From the NCBI RefSeq assembly GCF_900109785.1, contig NZ_FOBH01000001.1, positions 536,170 to 600,169 on the forward strand: a DNA stretch of 64,000 nt, written 5' to 3'. This stretch comes from Nitrosovibrio tenuis. Lineage in GTDB: Bacteria > Pseudomonadota > Gammaproteobacteria > Burkholderiales > Nitrosomonadaceae. This document shows, piece by piece, positions 41,419-52,969 of the stretch. Under the pieces are notes generated by a model that made no database searches, was not told where the DNA came from, and saw only the letters and a list, made by a program, of their open reading frames with translations. How positions within the stretch are numbered: the first letter of the stretch is position 1; each line of letters starts with the position of its first letter. Both the position numbers and the translations under genes were made by a program.

Positions 41419-41796
41419 ATGCCGACAATCAGCCAGTTAGTACGTAAACCTCGTGCGGAAAGGCGCGTGAAGAGCAAGGTGCCGGCGTTAGGAAACAGTC
41501 CTCAAAAGCGAGGCGTTTGCACCCGAGTTTATACGACTACACCAAAAAAACCGAACTCGGCCTTACGGAAAGTTGCACGGGTACGCCTGACGAACGGCTT
41601 CGAAGTGTCCAGTTATATTGGTGGTGAGGGTCACAACCTGCAGGAACACTCGGTTGTATTGATCCGGGGCGGTCGCGTTAAAGACTTGCCAGGTGTTCGC
41701 TATCACACAGTACGAGGTAGTCTGGATACCGCCGGAGTAAAAGACCGCAAGCAGGGCCGTTCCAAATATGGCGCGAAAAGACCCAAAGCGGCTTAA
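41419..41796 (+). CDS. rpsL: 30S ribosomal protein S12
   Basis: A 125-residue decoding-site protein beginning [12 protein letters not shown]. The streptomycin positions are wild type: Lys in [11 protein letters not shown] and Lys in [14 protein letters not shown] longer upstream frame without ribosomal similarity was rejected; TAAGGG precedes this ATG. First gene of rpsL-rpsG-fusA-tuf. Confidence 0.98.
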   Translation: MPTISQLVRKPRAERRVKSKVPALGNSPQKRGVCTRVYTTTPKKPNSALRKVARVRLTNGFEVSSYIGGEGHNLQEHSVVLIRGGRVKDLPGVRYHTVRGSLDTAGVKDRKQGRSKYGAKRPKAA

Positions 41797-41880
41797 AGAG
41801 CAGCTTGTGCGTTGTGCCCAATATTAATACTCAACTGATAACTGAAGCCAGGCTAAACAGTTAAATCTCAAGGTTAGAAA

Positions 41881-42351
41881 ATGCCAAGACGGAGAGAAGT
41901 ACCGAAACGCGAAATTTTGCCTGACCCCAAATACCATAATACCGAGGTGGCGAAGTTCGTCAATGTACTGATGACGCGGGGTAAGAAATCCGTAGCGGAA
42001 CGAATTATTTACGGCGCTATGGATCAAATTCAGAAGAAAACCGGCAAGGATCCGGTGGAAGTATTTACACAGGCACTGTCTAACGTTCGCCCAATGGTGG
42101 AAGTAAAGAGCCGGCGTGTAGGCGGCGCTAACTATCAGGTTCCAGTAGAGGTGCGGTCGATCCGGCGTAATGCTTTAGCAATGCGCTGGTTGCGGGATGC
42201 CGCACGAAAACGAGCCGAAAAATCGATGGGCGCTCGACTGGCTGGTGAATTAGCGGAAGCAGCCGAGGGCCGCGGAGGTGCAGTCAAGAAACGCGAGGAA
42301 GTCCACCGTATGGCCGAAGCCAACAAGGCATTTGCTCACTACCGGTTTTAA
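41881..42351 (+). CDS. rpsG: 30S ribosomal protein S7
   Basis: 156 residues, starting [18 protein letters not shown]; contains [20 protein letters not shown] and the C-terminal [15 protein letters not shown]. Nucleates assembly of the 30S head. In E. coli S7 represses the str mRNA. Confidence 0.98.
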   Translation: MPRRREVPKREILPDPKYHNTEVAKFVNVLMTRGKKSVAERIIYGAMDQIQKKTGKDPVEVFTQALSNVRPMVEVKSRRVGGANYQVPVEVRSIRRNALAMRWLRDAARKRAEKSMGARLAGELAEAAEGRGGAVKKREEVHRMAEANKAFAHYRF

Positions 42352-42425
42352 CGATAATTATTGACGTCATTGATCGAGTTGATGGCTAACTCACTCGATT
42401 ATTTAAATTTTAAGGTTTAAGGACT

Positions 42426-44516
42426 GTGGCAAGAAAGACACCTATCGAGCGTTATCGGAATATCGGCGTAATGGCACATATAGATGCCGGAAAAACCACG
42501 ACTACCGAACGCATATTATTTTATACCGGTGTGTCGCACAAGCTTGGTGAGGTCCATGATGGCGCCGCTACGATGGATTGGATGGAGCAAGAGCAGGAGC
42601 GCGGTATTACCATCACGTCAGCCGCCACCACATGCTTTTGGAAAGGGATGGAAAATAATTACCCCTCCCATCGCATCAATATCATCGATACGCCAGGCCA
42701 CGTGGATTTTACCATCGAGGTAGAGCGGTCATTGCGGGTTCTCGACGGTGCCTGTACCGTATTTTGCGCGGTGGGGGGGGTGCAACCCCAGACCGAAACC
42801 GTTTGGCGCCAGGCAAACAAGTACAAGGTTCCGCGTCTCGCTTTTGTCAATAAAATGGACCGCGCAGGCGCGAATTTCATGCGCGTTTATGAGCAGATAC
42901 AGGCGCGTCTGAAAGCCCATCCGGTACCCGTACAATTGCCTGTAGGCGCTGAGGACAAATTCGAGGGCGTTGTCGACCTGATCAAGATGAAGGCTATTTA
43001 TTGGGATGACACCAGCCAGGGGATGAAGTTTGAAGAACGCGACATTCCTGCCGATATGATCGAGAATGCCAAGCTGTGGCGTGAAAAAATGGTGGAGACC
43101 GCTGCCGAGGCGAATGAAGAGTTGATGGATAAATACCTTGAGGAAGGCGATTTGTCTATCGATGACATTAAACGCGGCCTGCGCATTCGTACCATCAGCA
43201 ATGAGATTGTACCCATGCTTTGCGGTTCCGCATTCAAGAATAAAGGCGTGCAGGCCATGCTTGACGCCGTGCTGGATTATCTGCCTTCGCCTGTGGATAT
43301 CCAGGCGATTAATGGCGAGAAAGAAAATGGCGAACCTGGAGAGCGTCACGCAAGCGACGAAGAGCCATTCGCCGGACTGGCATTCAAAATTGCAACCGAT
43401 CCGTATGTCGGTCAGCTGATTTTTTTCCGCGTGTACTCTGGAGTTGTATCTTCCGGCGATACGGTTTATAACCCGGTAAAAGGACGAAAAGAAAGGATCG
43501 GCAGATTGTTGCAGATGCACGCAAATCAGCGTGAGGAAATCAAAGAGGTTCGGGCCGGGGACATAGCAGCCGCGGTCGGCCTGAAGGAGGCCATTACTGG
43601 CGATACACTGTGTGATCCGGGTGAAGTCATCACACTGGAGCGCATGTCTTTTCCAGAACCTGTGATTCATGTTGCGGTGGAGCCCAAAACAAAGGTCGAC
43701 CAGGAAAAGATGGGTATCGCTTTGAACCGGTTGGCGCAGGAAGATCCTTCCTTCCGCGTTCGCACCGATGAGGAATCGGGTCAGACTATCATTTCGGGCA
43801 TGGGCGAACTGCATCTCGAAATTATTGTGGACCGGATGAAGCGGGAATTCGGTGTGGAAGCCAATGTCGGTGCTCCGCAAGTGGCTTACCGCGAAGCTAT
43901 CAGAAAACCGGTGGAGGTCGAGGGCAAGTTCATCAAGCAGTCGGGCGGGCGCGGGCAATATGGTCACGTCTGGCTCAAGATGGAGCCGAATGAAGCGGGT
44001 AAGGGGTTCGAGTTTATCGATGCCATCAAGGGTGGAACCGTGCCTCGCGAATACATTCCGGCAGTAGAAAAAGGTCTGCTAGAAACACTTCCCAACGGAG
44101 TATTGGCTGGTTTCCCGGTAGTGGATGTCAAAGTGATACTTTTTGATGGCTCCTACCATGATGTCGACTCCAATGAGAATGCCTTCAAGATGGCATCCTC
44201 CATTGCATTCAAGGATGGTATGCGCAAGGCTAATCCAGTGTTACTGGAACCGATGATGTCGGTTGAAGTGGAAACGCCGGCGGATTTCATGGGCAACGTC
44301 GTCGGAGATTTGTCTTCCCGTCGAGGTATGATCCAGGGCATGGACGATTTGCCCGGTCTCAAGGTGATACGCGCCGAGGTCCCATTGGCAGAAATGTTCG
44401 GCTACTCGACTTCACTACGGTCTGCGACTCAGGGCCGCGCTACATACACGATGGAATTCAAGCATTACTCGGAAGCACCTAGAAGTGTAGCTGAAGCAAT
44501 TATCAATAAGAAATAA
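42426..44516 (+). CDS. fusA: Elongation factor G
   Basis: A 696-residue translocation GTPase. G1 [19 protein letters not shown], switch [17 protein letters not shown]3 [10 protein letters not shown]4 NKMDR; domains II-V follow, with domain [21 protein letters not shown] start behind TAAGGACT. Normal length. Confidence 0.99.
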   Translation: MARKTPIERYRNIGVMAHIDAGKTTTTERILFYTGVSHKLGEVHDGAATMDWMEQEQERGITITSAATTCFWKGMENNYPSHRINIIDTPGHVDFTIEVERSLRVLDGACTVFCAVGGVQPQTETVWRQANKYKVPRLAFVNKMDRAGANFMRVYEQIQARLKAHPVPVQLPVGAEDKFEGVVDLIKMKAIYWDDTSQGMKFEERDIPADMIENAKLWREKMVETAAEANEELMDKYLEEGDLSIDDIKRGLRIRTISNEIVPMLCGSAFKNKGVQAMLDAVLDYLPSPVDIQAINGEKENGEPGERHASDEEPFAGLAFKIATDPYVGQLIFFRVYSGVVSSGDTVYNPVKGRKERIGRLLQMHANQREEIKEVRAGDIAAAVGLKEAITGDTLCDPGEVITLERMSFPEPVIHVAVEPKTKVDQEKMGIALNRLAQEDPSFRVRTDEESGQTIISGMGELHLEIIVDRMKREFGVEANVGAPQVAYREAIRKPVEVEGKFIKQSGGRGQYGHVWLKMEPNEAGKGFEFIDAIKGGTVPREYIPAVEKGLLETLPNGVLAGFPVVDVKVILFDGSYHDVDSNENAFKMASSIAFKDGMRKANPVLLEPMMSVEVETPADFMGNVVGDLSSRRGMIQGMDDLPGLKVIRAEVPLAEMFGYSTSLRSATQGRATYTMEFKHYSEAPRSVAEAIINKK

Positions 44517-44540
44517 CTGTTATTCACGTAAAGGATCATC

Positions 44541-45731
44541 ATGGCAAAGAGCAAATTTGAGCGGACGAAGCCGCACGTGAACGTTGGGACGATAGGGCAT
44601 GTGGACCATGGCAAGACCACATTGACGGCGGCGATCACGATGGTATTGTCGAAGAAGTTTGGTGGTGAGGCGAAGAGCTATGCGCAGATAGATTCGGCGC
44701 CGGAAGAGAAAGCGCGCGGCATCACCATCAACACGGCGCATGTTGAATACGAGACGAAGAGCCGTCATTACGCCCACGTTGACTGTCCTGGTCATGCTGA
44801 CTACGTCAAGAACATGATAACGGGCGCGGCCCAGATGGACGGGGCCATACTGGTGGTATCGGCTGCGGACGGACCGATGCCGCAGACACGCGAGCACATA
44901 CTGCTGGCGCGTCAGGTGGGAGTACCCTACATTGTGGTGTACATGAACAAAGCCGACATGGTGGACGATGCCGAACTGCTGGAACTGGTGGAGATGGAAG
45001 TTCGCGAACTGCTGTCGAAATACAACTTTCCCGGTGACGACACCCCGATCGTCATAGGTTCTGCCCTGAAGGCGCTCGAAGGCGACCAAAGCGATATAGG
45101 CGAGCCCTCCATATTCAAGCTTGCGGATGCACTGGACAGCTACATACCGGAGCCGGTACGGGCTGTGGACGGCCCCTTTCTGATGCCGGTTGAAGACGTT
45201 TTCTCCATTTCTGGCCGCGGCACGGTGGTAACGGGGCGGGTAGAGCGGGGTGTAGTCAAGGTGGGCGAAGAAATCGAGATAGTCGGATTGCGGCCCACGA
45301 TCAAGACAGTCTGTACTGGCGTGGAGATGTTCAGGAAACTGCTGGACCAGGGGCAGGCAGGGGACAACGTTGGGGTATTGCTGCGAGGCACCAAGCGCGA
45401 GGAAGTCGAGCGTGGTCAAGTGCTGGCCAAGCCTGGCTCGATCACCCCGCATACCAAATTTACCGCCGAGATATACGTGCTGAGCAAAGAAGAAGGGGGA
45501 CGTCACACCCCATTCTTCCAGGGCTATCGGCCCCAATTTTACTTTCGGACCACGGACGTCACGGGTGCGATTGAATTGCCGGCGGGCACTGAGATGGTGA
45601 TGCCTGGGGACAATGTATCGGTGACAGTCAACCTGATTGCGCCGATTGCCATGGAAGAGGGTCTTCGTTTTGCCATTCGTGAAGGCGGAAGAACCGTCGG
45701 CGCAGGTGTGGTGGCAAAAATTATTGAGTAA
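44541..45731 (+). CDS. tuf: Elongation factor Tu, copy 2
   Basis: A 396-residue EF-Tu identical in protein to the copy at 25954; the DNA also appears identical over the whole reading frame, while flanking sequence differs right outside it. This is the str-operon copy, 24 bases after fusA. Identity limited to the gene points to gene conversion. Confidence 0.99.
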   Translation: MAKSKFERTKPHVNVGTIGHVDHGKTTLTAAITMVLSKKFGGEAKSYAQIDSAPEEKARGITINTAHVEYETKSRHYAHVDCPGHADYVKNMITGAAQMDGAILVVSAADGPMPQTREHILLARQVGVPYIVVYMNKADMVDDAELLELVEMEVRELLSKYNFPGDDTPIVIGSALKALEGDQSDIGEPSIFKLADALDSYIPEPVRAVDGPFLMPVEDVFSISGRGTVVTGRVERGVVKVGEEIEIVGLRPTIKTVCTGVEMFRKLLDQGQAGDNVGVLLRGTKREEVERGQVLAKPGSITPHTKFTAEIYVLSKEEGGRHTPFFQGYRPQFYFRTTDVTGAIELPAGTEMVMPGDNVSVTVNLIAPIAMEEGLRFAIREGGRTVGAGVVAKIIE

Positions 45732-45817
45732 CAACAGGATCAAGGATAGGGTTTAAGGTTGGGTGCCGAGCACCGAATCGTCAATCGGAATCCGAATCCT
45801 CAACCTGAGGTTTGATT

Positions 45818-46126
45818 ATGCAAAGCCAGAAAATTCGTATTCGTCTGAAAGCTTTTGACTACCGTTTGATAGATAAATCAGCAATGGAGATCGTTGAAAC
45901 TGCCAAGCGGACCGGTGCTGTAGTAAAGGGACCCGTGCCTCTGCCTACACGCATCGAACGCTTCGATATATTGCGTTCTCCTCATGTCAATAAAACCTCG
46001 CGCGACCAATTCGAGATTCGAACTCATCTGCGCCTGATGGACATTATGGATCCTACCGATAAAACGGTGGATGCCTTGATGAAGCTGGATTTGCCTGCGG
46101 GTGTGGATGTGGAAATAAAGCTGTAA
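45818..46126 (+). CDS. rpsJ: 30S ribosomal protein S10
   Basis: 102 residues, starting [19 protein letters not shown], with [21 protein letters not shown]. Also NusE of antitermination complexes and a partner of NusG. The ATG behind CTGAGG was chosen over a TTG two codons upstream. First gene of the S10 operon. Confidence 0.97.
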   Translation: MQSQKIRIRLKAFDYRLIDKSAMEIVETAKRTGAVVKGPVPLPTRIERFDILRSPHVNKTSRDQFEIRTHLRLMDIMDPTDKTVDALMKLDLPAGVDVEIKL

Positions 46127-46149
46127 GTTTTGAATGTCGAATCTCCAGT

Positions 46150-46220
46150 TGCCGATTTGGGCGAGCCCGTCGGATACTGACCCAAAACCAATACGAATTG
46201 CCGGTCAATTGCAATCGGCA
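46150..46220 (+). other. rpsJ-rplC intergenic stem structure
   Basis: TGCCGATT at 46150 pairs with AATCGGCA ending at 46220, enclosing a second pairing TTTGGG/CCCAAA and a small GGGC/GCCC hairpin. May be a translational control or processing site of the S10 operon; role inferred from position only. Confidence 0.35.
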
Positions 46221-46243
46221 CCTTTTAAGAAAGGGTAATTAAA

Positions 46244-46960
46244 ATGAGTTTAGGACTTGTCGGCCGTAAGGTTGGCATGACTCGCATTTTTACTGGCGAT
46301 GGCGATAGCCAGCCGGTTACAGTGCTTGACGTGTCGAATAATCGCGTCACACAAATCAAAACCCCGGACACAGATGGCTATTCCGCTGTCCAGGTGACTT
46401 TCGGAAAGCGTCGCGCTATTCGCGTCAACAAGCCTTCGGCAGGGCATTTCGCCAAGGCTGCCGTTGAGGCTGGCCATGTGCTCAAGGAATTTCGTGTAAC
46501 ACCAGAGGTGCTTGGCAACCTCAAGCCTGGTTCGGTCATCGGTCTGGACATTTTTCAGGCCGGGCAGAATGTGGATGTGACAGGGATTTCGATCGGGAAG
46601 GGCTACAGCGGCGTAATCAAGCGGCACGGTTTTTCCTCAAACCGTGCCAGTCACGGTAATTCGAGATCACACAACGTTCCAGGCTCCATTGGCATGGCCC
46701 AGGACCCCGGTCGCGTATTTCCCGGCAAACGCATGTCCGGGCATTTGGGAGCCGTACAGCGCACCACTCAAAACCTGGAAGTGCTCCAGGTCGATGTCCC
46801 CCGCGGTTTGCTGATCATCAAAGGGGCCGTTCCGGGATCAAAGGGCGGCGATGTGGTAGTGCGCCCGAGCGTGAAGGTCGGCAGAGCCCGTGTGGCGCCC
46901 ACTGTCAAGGCTGATGTTAAACAAGGCGCGAAAAGCGGCGCAAAGTCCGGTAAGAAGTAG
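46244..46960 (+). CDS. rplC: 50S ribosomal protein L3
   Basis: 238 residues, a little longer than E. coli L3 because of an Ala/Lys/Gly-rich tail ([15 protein letters not shown]). Core motifs [25 protein letters not shown] and [15 protein letters not shown] are intact. Contacts the peptidyl-transferase region. Confidence 0.98.
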   Translation: MSLGLVGRKVGMTRIFTGDGDSQPVTVLDVSNNRVTQIKTPDTDGYSAVQVTFGKRRAIRVNKPSAGHFAKAAVEAGHVLKEFRVTPEVLGNLKPGSVIGLDIFQAGQNVDVTGISIGKGYSGVIKRHGFSSNRASHGNSRSHNVPGSIGMAQDPGRVFPGKRMSGHLGAVQRTTQNLEVLQVDVPRGLLIIKGAVPGSKGGDVVVRPSVKVGRARVAPTVKADVKQGAKSGAKSGKK

Positions 46961-46969
46961 GGGCGCATA

Positions 46970-47590
46970 ATGGAACTTAAACTCATCGACGATAACGGCC
47001 AGTCATCTGCAAGCGTTTCCGCTTCTGATGCGCTGTTTGCCCGTGAATATAACGAAGCCCTGGTGCATCAGGTAGTGACGGCTTATCTGGCGAATGCCCG
47101 CAGCGCGAATCGCGCCCAAAAAGGCCGTTCTGATATCGCAAAATCGACCCGTAAGCCGTGGCGGCAGAAAGGTACAGGCCGGGCCCGTGCGGGCATGGCA
47201 TCCAGCCCTCTCTGGCGCGGCGGGGGCAAGATATTTCCCAGCAGTCCTGAAGAGAATTTTAGTCATAAGGTGAATCGCAAGATGTATCGTGCCGGCATCG
47301 GCGCAATACTTTCCCAACTTGTGCGCGAGAACCGTTTATCGGTGATAGAGCACTTCACCGTGGAAACGGCTAAAACCAAGGCCTTGGCTCAAAAATTGAA
47401 GGGTATGCAATTGAACGAGGTTATGATCATCACCGATGCCATGGATGAGAATCTGTATCTTTCGGCGCGTAATCTTCCATTGGTACAAGTAGTTGAAGTG
47501 AGTCATGCCGATCCGGTGAGCCTCATGCGTTTTGCGAACATACTGGTGACGCGCGGCGCCCTGACAAAAATGGAGGAGATATTCGCATGA
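46970..47590 (+). CDS. rplD: 50S ribosomal protein L4
   Basis: 206 residues with the exit-tunnel loop [25 protein letters not shown] and the C-terminal half ending MEEIFA. In E. coli L4 represses the S10 operon. It overlaps rplW by four bases (ATGA). Confidence 0.98.
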   Translation: MELKLIDDNGQSSASVSASDALFAREYNEALVHQVVTAYLANARSANRAQKGRSDIAKSTRKPWRQKGTGRARAGMASSPLWRGGGKIFPSSPEENFSHKVNRKMYRAGIGAILSQLVRENRLSVIEHFTVETAKTKALAQKLKGMQLNEVMIITDAMDENLYLSARNLPLVQVVEVSHADPVSLMRFANILVTRGALTKMEEIFA

Positions 47591-47922
47591 ATGCGCAAAC
47601 GTTCAGCCAGGAATACCTGATGGGGATAATATTGGCGCCCCAGGTATCCGAAAAAGCGACTTATATCGGGGAAAAACACAACCACGTCATTTTTCGCGTT
47701 GCGCCGGACGCAACCAAGCCCGAGATCAAGGCCGCCGTCGAGTTGATGTGGAAGAGCCAAAACATCGAGGTTGAGAACGTGCGGGTGGCCAACGTCAAAG
47801 GAAAACAAAAACGCTTTGGCCGCTTCATGGGGCGCCGCAGCAATTGGAAAAAGGCTTATGTCAGCATCAAGGCCGGCCAGGAAATCAATTTCTCTGAAAT
47901 CGCACAAGGAGACGTCAAGTAA
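47587..47922 (+). CDS. rplW: 50S ribosomal protein L23
   Basis: 111 residues, with [21 protein letters not shown] and [15 protein letters not shown]. Docking point at the tunnel exit for trigger factor and SRP. Overlaps rplD in front and rplB behind (TAATG). An N-terminal start [13 protein letters not shown] is a few residues longer than usual. Confidence 0.97.
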   Translation: MNAQTFSQEYLMGIILAPQVSEKATYIGEKHNHVIFRVAPDATKPEIKAAVELMWKSQNIEVENVRVANVKGKQKRFGRFMGRRSNWKKAYVSIKAGQEINFSEIAQGDVK

Positions 47923-48755
47923 TGGCACTGGTTAAAGTCAAACCAACCTCTCCCGGTCGACGCGCGGTAGTCAAAATTATCAATTCCGGTTTGCATAAGG
48001 GGGCACCTTATCCGAAACTGGTTGAAAAACAGACGCATACTGCCGGACGCAACAATTATGGTCATATCACCACCCGTCACATAGGGGGGGGGCATAAGCA
48101 ACATTATCGAATCATCGATTTCCGCCGGACCAAGGATGGTATTGCCGCAAGGATCGAACGGCTGGAGTACGACCCGAATCGCAGCGCAAATCTGGCGCTG
48201 CTATGTTATGCGGATGGGGAGCGCCGCTACATTATCGCGCCGAAGGGCGTCGTGGCGGGGATGCAATTGATGAGTGGCGCGGACGCGCCGATCAAGAATG
48301 GCAATACGCTGCCTCTGCGCAATATTCCGGTAGGCAGTACCATTCATTGCGTGGAGATGATGCCCGGCAAAGGTGCACAATTGGCCCGCTCGGCGGGTAC
48401 CTCGGTGCAACTGCTCGCCAGAGAGGGTGATTATGCGCAGCTACGTCTGCGTTCCGGAGAAATTCGCAAGGTCCACGTGAACTGTCGTGCCACGATAGGC
48501 GAGGTCGGAAACGAAGAACACAATCTGCAATCGATCGGGAAAGCCGGTGCGCAACGCTGGCGTGGTATTCGTCCCACGGTTCGCGGCGTGGTAATGAATC
48601 CTATAGACCATCCCCATGGCGGCGGCGAAGGTAAAACCGCGGCAGGTCGACATCCAGTCAGTCCCTGGGGAACTCCCGCCAAAGGTTTTCGTACTCGTGC
48701 AAACAAGCGTACCGACGGCATGATCATACGTCGTCGTTATTCAACTAAAGGTTAA
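47922..48755 (+). CDS. rplB: 50S ribosomal protein L2
   Basis: 277 residues. SH3-like and KOW parts with [18 protein letters not shown], and the catalytic-centre loop [20 protein letters not shown] containing the invariant His. Needed for subunit association and peptidyl transfer. Confidence 0.99.
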   Translation: MALVKVKPTSPGRRAVVKIINSGLHKGAPYPKLVEKQTHTAGRNNYGHITTRHIGGGHKQHYRIIDFRRTKDGIAARIERLEYDPNRSANLALLCYADGERRYIIAPKGVVAGMQLMSGADAPIKNGNTLPLRNIPVGSTIHCVEMMPGKGAQLARSAGTSVQLLAREGDYAQLRLRSGEIRKVHVNCRATIGEVGNEEHNLQSIGKAGAQRWRGIRPTVRGVVMNPIDHPHGGGEGKTAAGRHPVSPWGTPAKGFRTRANKRTDGMIIRRRYSTKG

Positions 48756-48761
48756 TGAAAC

Positions 48762-49052
48762 ATGGCACGCTCCATAAAGAAAGGCCCGTTTGTTGACTTG
48801 CACCTGATAGCCAAGGTGGAAGCGGCACGCGCTACGAATGACAAGCGTCCGATCAAGACCTGGTCGCGCCGTTCGACCGTCTTGCCGGATTTTATCGGAT
48901 TGACGATTGCCGTGCATAATGGCAAGCAGCATGTACCGGTGTATATCACCGAGAACATGGTGGGCCACAAACTTGGGGAGTTTTCTCATACGCGGACCTT
49001 CAAGGGGCACTCGGGCGATAGAAAAGCGGCTGCTGCCGGTTCGAAGAGATAG
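48762..49052 (+). CDS. rpsS: 30S ribosomal protein S19
   Basis: 96 residues; [37 protein letters not shown] and the C-terminal [12 protein letters not shown]. Head protein near the A-site finger. Six bases after rplB. Confidence 0.98.
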   Translation: MARSIKKGPFVDLHLIAKVEAARATNDKRPIKTWSRRSTVLPDFIGLTIAVHNGKQHVPVYITENMVGHKLGEFSHTRTFKGHSGDRKAAAAGSKR

Positions 49053-49060
49053 GAGTCGAT

Positions 49061-49408
49061 ATGCAAACAACTGCCATATTGCGCGGGGTCAGGTTATCCG
49101 AACAAAAAGGTCGGCTCGTAGCCGATCAGATTCGGGGATTGCCTGTAGACCGGGCGCTTAACGTGCTTGCCTTCAGCCCGAAAAAAGGTGCGGTTATCAT
49201 TCGTAAGTTGCTTGAATCGGCTATTGCCAATGCTGAGCACAACGATGGAGCGGACATAGACGAATTGAAAGTATCGACGATATATGTGGATCGGGGAAAG
49301 TCCATGATGCGTACCAGCGCCCGTGCCAAAGGGCGTGGTAATCGCATTGTCAAGCCGACCTGCCATATTTTTCTCACTGTGGGCGATAAAGCCGGCAACA
49401 AAAAATAA
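49061..49408 (+). CDS. rplV: 50S ribosomal protein L22
   Basis: 115 residues; [20 protein letters not shown] and the tunnel hairpin [19 protein letters not shown]. The hairpin, where macrolide-resistance changes occur, looks normal. Confidence 0.98.
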   Translation: MQTTAILRGVRLSEQKGRLVADQIRGLPVDRALNVLAFSPKKGAVIIRKLLESAIANAEHNDGADIDELKVSTIYVDRGKSMMRTSARAKGRGNRIVKPTCHIFLTVGDKAGNKK

Positions 49409-49426
49409 AGGGCGTACCAATCTATT

Positions 49427-50278
49427 ATGGGACAAAAAATACATCCGACGGGTTTTCGACTTTCAGTGCTGAAAAACTGGTCGTCGAAGTGGTATGCCAA
49501 TAAAAAGAATTTTCCGGGAATGCTGAACGAGGATATCAAGGTAAGGGGATATCTGAAAAAGAAATTGGCGCACGCATCGGTAGGCCGTGTGATTATCGAA
49601 CGGCCATCCAAGAATGCACGTATCACCATTTTCAGTTCACGCCCTGGCGTGGTGATCGGCAAGAAAGGGGAAGACATCGAGGTTCTGCGCGGCGCATTGC
49701 AGAAGCTCATGGGGGTGCCGGTACATGTGAACATTGAAGAAATACGCAAGCCGGAAATTGATGCGCAGCTGATTGCCGACAATATTGCACAACAATTGGA
49801 AAAGCGGATCATGTTCCGCCGCGCCATGAAACGCGCAATGCAAAATGCCATGCGTCTCGGCGCACAGGGAATTAAAATCATGAGTTCGGGCCGGTTAAAT
49901 GGTATAGAAATTGCCCGCACTGAATGGTATCGCGAAGGCCGTGTACCTCTTCACACCTTACGTGCGGATCTGGATTACGGCGTATCCGAAGCCAAAACTA
50001 CTTATGGTGTGATTGGAATTAAGGTGTGGGTATTCAAGGGTGAAGTGATAGGCCGAAGCGAGCAACCGGGAGCGGCAAGCCCTTCGACACAAGCACAGAC
50101 TCCCGCGGGGGAGCTCGAGGGGAAACGTGCAGCCAGAAAACCTGCAGGACGGGCTGAGCCGAGAGCCGACGCAAAGGTTAATGAAAAGAAAACGGGTCGA
50201 AAGGCTGACGCTGCGCTAGAGGAAACGGCCAAGTCTGCAATTCGAAAGACAGGAGCAAAAGATGCTGCAACCAGCTAG
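49427..50278 (+). CDS. rpsC: 30S ribosomal protein S3 with long C-terminal extension
   Basis: 283 residues. The first about 210 are typical S3: [15 protein letters not shown] domain with [15 protein letters not shown], and [17 protein letters not shown]. Residues about 205-283 form an Ala/Lys/Arg/Glu-rich tail ([31 protein letters not shown]) absent from E. coli S3 (233 residues) and probably disordered. The tail overlaps the first 17 bases of rplP. Similar tails occur in some betaproteobacteria. Confidence 0.97.
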   Translation: MGQKIHPTGFRLSVLKNWSSKWYANKKNFPGMLNEDIKVRGYLKKKLAHASVGRVIIERPSKNARITIFSSRPGVVIGKKGEDIEVLRGALQKLMGVPVHVNIEEIRKPEIDAQLIADNIAQQLEKRIMFRRAMKRAMQNAMRLGAQGIKIMSSGRLNGIEIARTEWYREGRVPLHTLRADLDYGVSEAKTTYGVIGIKVWVFKGEVIGRSEQPGAASPSTQAQTPAGELEGKRAARKPAGRAEPRADAKVNEKKTGRKADAALEETAKSAIRKTGAKDAATS

Positions 50279-50678
50279 AACAAAATACCGCAAGCAGCAA
50301 AAAGGCCGGAACAAGGGCATCGCAACGCGCGGTGCAAAAGTGAGTTTTGGCGAGTATGGGCTCAAGGCGGTCGGCCGCGGCCGGTTAACCGCGCGGCAGA
50401 TTGAGGCGGCGCGGCGTGCAATGAGCCGGCACATAAAACGGGGCGGTCGTATCTGGATTCGTATTTTTCCCGATAAACCAATCTCTCACAAGCCGGCAGA
50501 GGTTCGGATGGGTAATGGCAAGGGCAATCCGGAGTATTTCGTTGCAGAGATTCAGCCAGGTAAAGTGCTGTATGAAATGGATGGTGTTGATGAAGTGCTG
50601 GCGCGGCAGGCTTTTAGCCTGGCTGCCGCCAAGCTGCCGATCCAGACCACATTTGTTATACGACAGGTAGGTGGTTAA
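50262..50678 (+). CDS. rplP: 50S ribosomal protein L16
   Basis: 138 residues; [20 protein letters not shown], and [23 protein letters not shown]. Organises tRNA binding at the A/P sites. Its start lies within the end of rpsC, behind GGAGCAAAAG. Confidence 0.98.
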   Translation: MLQPARTKYRKQQKGRNKGIATRGAKVSFGEYGLKAVGRGRLTARQIEAARRAMSRHIKRGGRIWIRIFPDKPISHKPAEVRMGNGKGNPEYFVAEIQPGKVLYEMDGVDEVLARQAFSLAAAKLPIQTTFVIRQVGG

Positions 50679-50680
50679 CT

Positions 50681-50875
50681 ATGAAAGCGAAGGAATTGAG
50701 GGGCAAGAACCCGGCCGAACTGCAACAGGAGTTATTGGAACTTTTGCGGGCACAATTTGGTCTCCGCATGCAGCATGCGACCCAGCAGTTAAGCAATACA
50801 AATCAATTACGCAACATGCGCCGGGACATCGCTCGCGTAAAAACCATTCTTAGCCAGAAAGTGAAGCCCTCATGA
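50681..50875 (+). CDS. rpmC: 50S ribosomal protein L29
   Basis: 64 residues, two helices: [20 protein letters not shown] and [14 protein letters not shown]. Located near the tunnel exit. Its TGA stop overlaps the rpsQ ATG. Confidence 0.96.
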   Translation: MKAKELRGKNPAELQQELLELLRAQFGLRMQHATQQLSNTNQLRNMRRDIARVKTILSQKVKPS

Positions 50876-51138
50876 GCGAAACCAATTTGAACCGCACGCT
50901 TAGCGGCAAAGTAGTAAGTGATAAAATGGATAAAACGATCACCGTTTTGGTCGAACGCAAAGTCAAGCATCCACTCTACGGCAAAATTATGGTTCGCTCG
51001 AAAAAGTATCATGTGCATGACGAGAGCAATGAATTCCATACAGGGGACACCGTGGTAATCGAGGAATGCCGTCCTTTTTCCAAAACCAAGGCTTGGCGGG
51101 TGGTTAAATTGATGGAAAAAGCTTTGCCGGTTAGCTGA
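50872..51138 (+). CDS. rpsQ: 30S ribosomal protein S17
   Basis: 88 residues; [29 protein letters not shown] in part, and [16 protein letters not shown]. Early 16S rRNA binder. Last gene of the S10 operon; the gap after it holds the spc promoter. Confidence 0.97.
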   Translation: MSETNLNRTLSGKVVSDKMDKTITVLVERKVKHPLYGKIMVRSKKYHVHDESNEFHTGDTVVIEECRPFSKTKAWRVVKLMEKALPVS

Positions 51139-51175
51139 CCGTAGGGCAGCGCCGCCAAGAATTTTCTTTATTTTC

Positions 51176-51204
51176 TTGTTTTTCTAATGGGATGTCCGTA
51201 TAAT
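51176..51204 (+). promoter_or_regulatory. spc operon promoter
   Basis: TTGTTT, 17-base spacer, TATAAT, in the rpsQ-rplN gap. Expected transcription start near 51211, leaving a leader of about 135 bases that contains a GCCGCC/GGCGGC pairing (51248-51270). Confidence 0.75.
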
Positions 51205-51346
51205 TCGGCCTCTTCAAATTTTTGGTTTAAACCTTTTTAATAGTCGTGCCGCCGTATTAGGTTTGGCGGCGTCATAACCCGAACGGGATCCAATACTATC
51301 CACGCGTCAGCCTGGAGCGGGAAAAGTTGGAGAGAGTGAGTAAATA

Positions 51347-51715
51347 ATGATTCAAATGCAATCGATTCTCCAAGTCGCCGATAATACGGGCGCGCGCTCT
51401 ATCATGTGTATCAAGGTATTAGGCGGCTCAAAGCGGCGGTATGCGGGCATTGGCGACGTGATAAAGGTGAGCATCAAGGATGTTGCGCCCCGGGGGCGTG
51501 TTAAAAAAGGCGAAGTATATAACGCCGTGGTGGTACGTACTGCCAAAGGCGTACGCCGTGCCGATGGCTCGCTTATCAAGTTCGACGCCAATGCCGCGGT
51601 GCTGCTGAACGCCAAGCTGGAGCCACTCGGCACACGTATTTTTGGCCCGGTAACACGTGAATTGCGCAATGCGCGTTTCATGAAAATCGTTTCGCTTGCG
51701 CCAGAAGTTCTGTAA
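51347..51715 (+). CDS. rplN: 50S ribosomal protein L14
   Basis: 122 residues; [37 protein letters not shown] and the C-terminal [13 protein letters not shown]. Forms an intersubunit bridge and the RsfS binding face. Confidence 0.98.
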   Translation: MIQMQSILQVADNTGARSIMCIKVLGGSKRRYAGIGDVIKVSIKDVAPRGRVKKGEVYNAVVVRTAKGVRRADGSLIKFDANAAVLLNAKLEPLGTRIFGPVTRELRNARFMKIVSLAPEVL

Positions 51716-51735
51716 GCGCGCGATAAGAGGTCAAT

Positions 51736-52053
51736 ATGAAAAAAATCAAGAAAGGTGATGATGTGGTAATCATCGCCGGAAAGGACAAGGGCAAACGGGG
51801 CACGGTGCTGCGGGTAGTGAACACTGATCTGGTAGTCATCGAGGGAGTCAATAAGGTCAAGAAACACGAACGGCCCAACCCGAGTAAGGGAACAACGGGT
51901 GGAATCGTTGAGATGGAAAAGCCTATTCAGATATCAAATGTGGCGATTTACAATCCAGCCACCCAAAAAGCGGACCGGGTAGGTTTCAAGATCCTGGAGG
52001 ATAAGCGTAAAGTACGTTATTTCAAATCGAGCGGCCAGCTGCTTGATGCCTGA
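51736..52053 (+). CDS. rplX: 50S ribosomal protein L24
   Basis: 105 residues with the KOW motif [20 protein letters not shown] and [17 protein letters not shown]. Assembly initiator of the large subunit. Confidence 0.98.
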   Translation: MKKIKKGDDVVIIAGKDKGKRGTVLRVVNTDLVVIEGVNKVKKHERPNPSKGTTGGIVEMEKPIQISNVAIYNPATQKADRVGFKILEDKRKVRYFKSSGQLLDA

Positions 52054-52071
52054 AACAGGTAGAGGAAAGAA

Positions 52072-52611
52072 ATGGCTCGTTTACAAGAATATTATCGCGA
52101 CACCGTGGTGAATCAGTTAATGCAGCAATTCGGCTATAAGTCTGTGATGGAGGTGCCGCGTATCCATAAGATCACGCTCAATATGGGCGTAGGAGAGGCG
52201 GTCGCTGATAAAAAGGTCATGGACAGCGCCGTAAGTGACATGCAGAAAATTGCCGGCCAGAAGCCGGTGGTGACCAAGGCAAAAAAATCGATCGCGACTT
52301 TTAAGGTACGTGATGGCTATCCGGTTGGCTGCATGGTCACTTTGCGACGTACGCGCATGTATGAATTTCTGGATCGGCTGGTTAGCGTGGCGATTCCCCG
52401 CATTCGTGACTTTCGTGGTATTTCCGGCAGGTCCTTCGATGGACGAGGCAATTATAATATGGGAATAAAGGAGCAAATCATATTTCCGGAAATCGAGTAC
52501 GATAAGATCGATGCGTTGCGGGGAATGAATATTACGATTACCACCACTGCGAAAACGGATGCGGAAGCCAAAGCGTTGTTGGCGGCATTCAAGTTTCCAT
52601 TCAAAAATTGA
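52072..52611 (+). CDS. rplE: 50S ribosomal protein L5
   Basis: 179 residues; [40 protein letters not shown] and the C-terminal [20 protein letters not shown]. Binds 5S rRNA in the central protuberance. Confidence 0.98.
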   Translation: MARLQEYYRDTVVNQLMQQFGYKSVMEVPRIHKITLNMGVGEAVADKKVMDSAVSDMQKIAGQKPVVTKAKKSIATFKVRDGYPVGCMVTLRRTRMYEFLDRLVSVAIPRIRDFRGISGRSFDGRGNYNMGIKEQIIFPEIEYDKIDALRGMNITITTTAKTDAEAKALLAAFKFPFKN

Positions 52612-52617
52612 GCTAGT

Positions 52618-52923
52618 ATGGCCAAGACAGCTGTAATAAATCGAGATCTGAAGCGTCGCGAGACGGTGAAAAAATATGCCGCGCGGCGTGCTGAACTGTT
52701 AGCGGTTATCAATAATACCGGGTTGAGTGATGAGGAGCGGACTTCCGCCAGGATCAAGCTTCAAATGTTACCGCGCAATTCCAGTCCTGTGCGGTTGCGT
52801 AATCGTTGTTCATTAACCGGCCGTCCTCGCGGCGTGTATAGCAAGTTCGGTTTGGGTCGAGGCAAACTTCGTGATATCGCAATGAGCGGAGAAATTCCGG
52901 GTATGACGAAGGCGAGTTGGTGA
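52618..52923 (+). CDS. rpsN: 30S ribosomal protein S14 (zinc-free type)
   Basis: 101 residues, the long C-minus form without a Cys4 zinc site. [20 protein letters not shown] at the N-terminus and [20 protein letters not shown] at the C-terminus. Confidence 0.98.
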   Translation: MAKTAVINRDLKRRETVKKYAARRAELLAVINNTGLSDEERTSARIKLQMLPRNSSPVRLRNRCSLTGRPRGVYSKFGLGRGKLRDIAMSGEIPGMTKASW

Positions 52924-52969
52924 GCTGCATGGGCTATTACGAGAATTGGATTTCCAGAGGTACCCTTAG

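Noticed and set aside
42729..43967. A 412-codon open frame antisense to fusA
   Set aside because: No recognisable domain, lies entirely within a certain gene, and is explained by codon bias of fusA.
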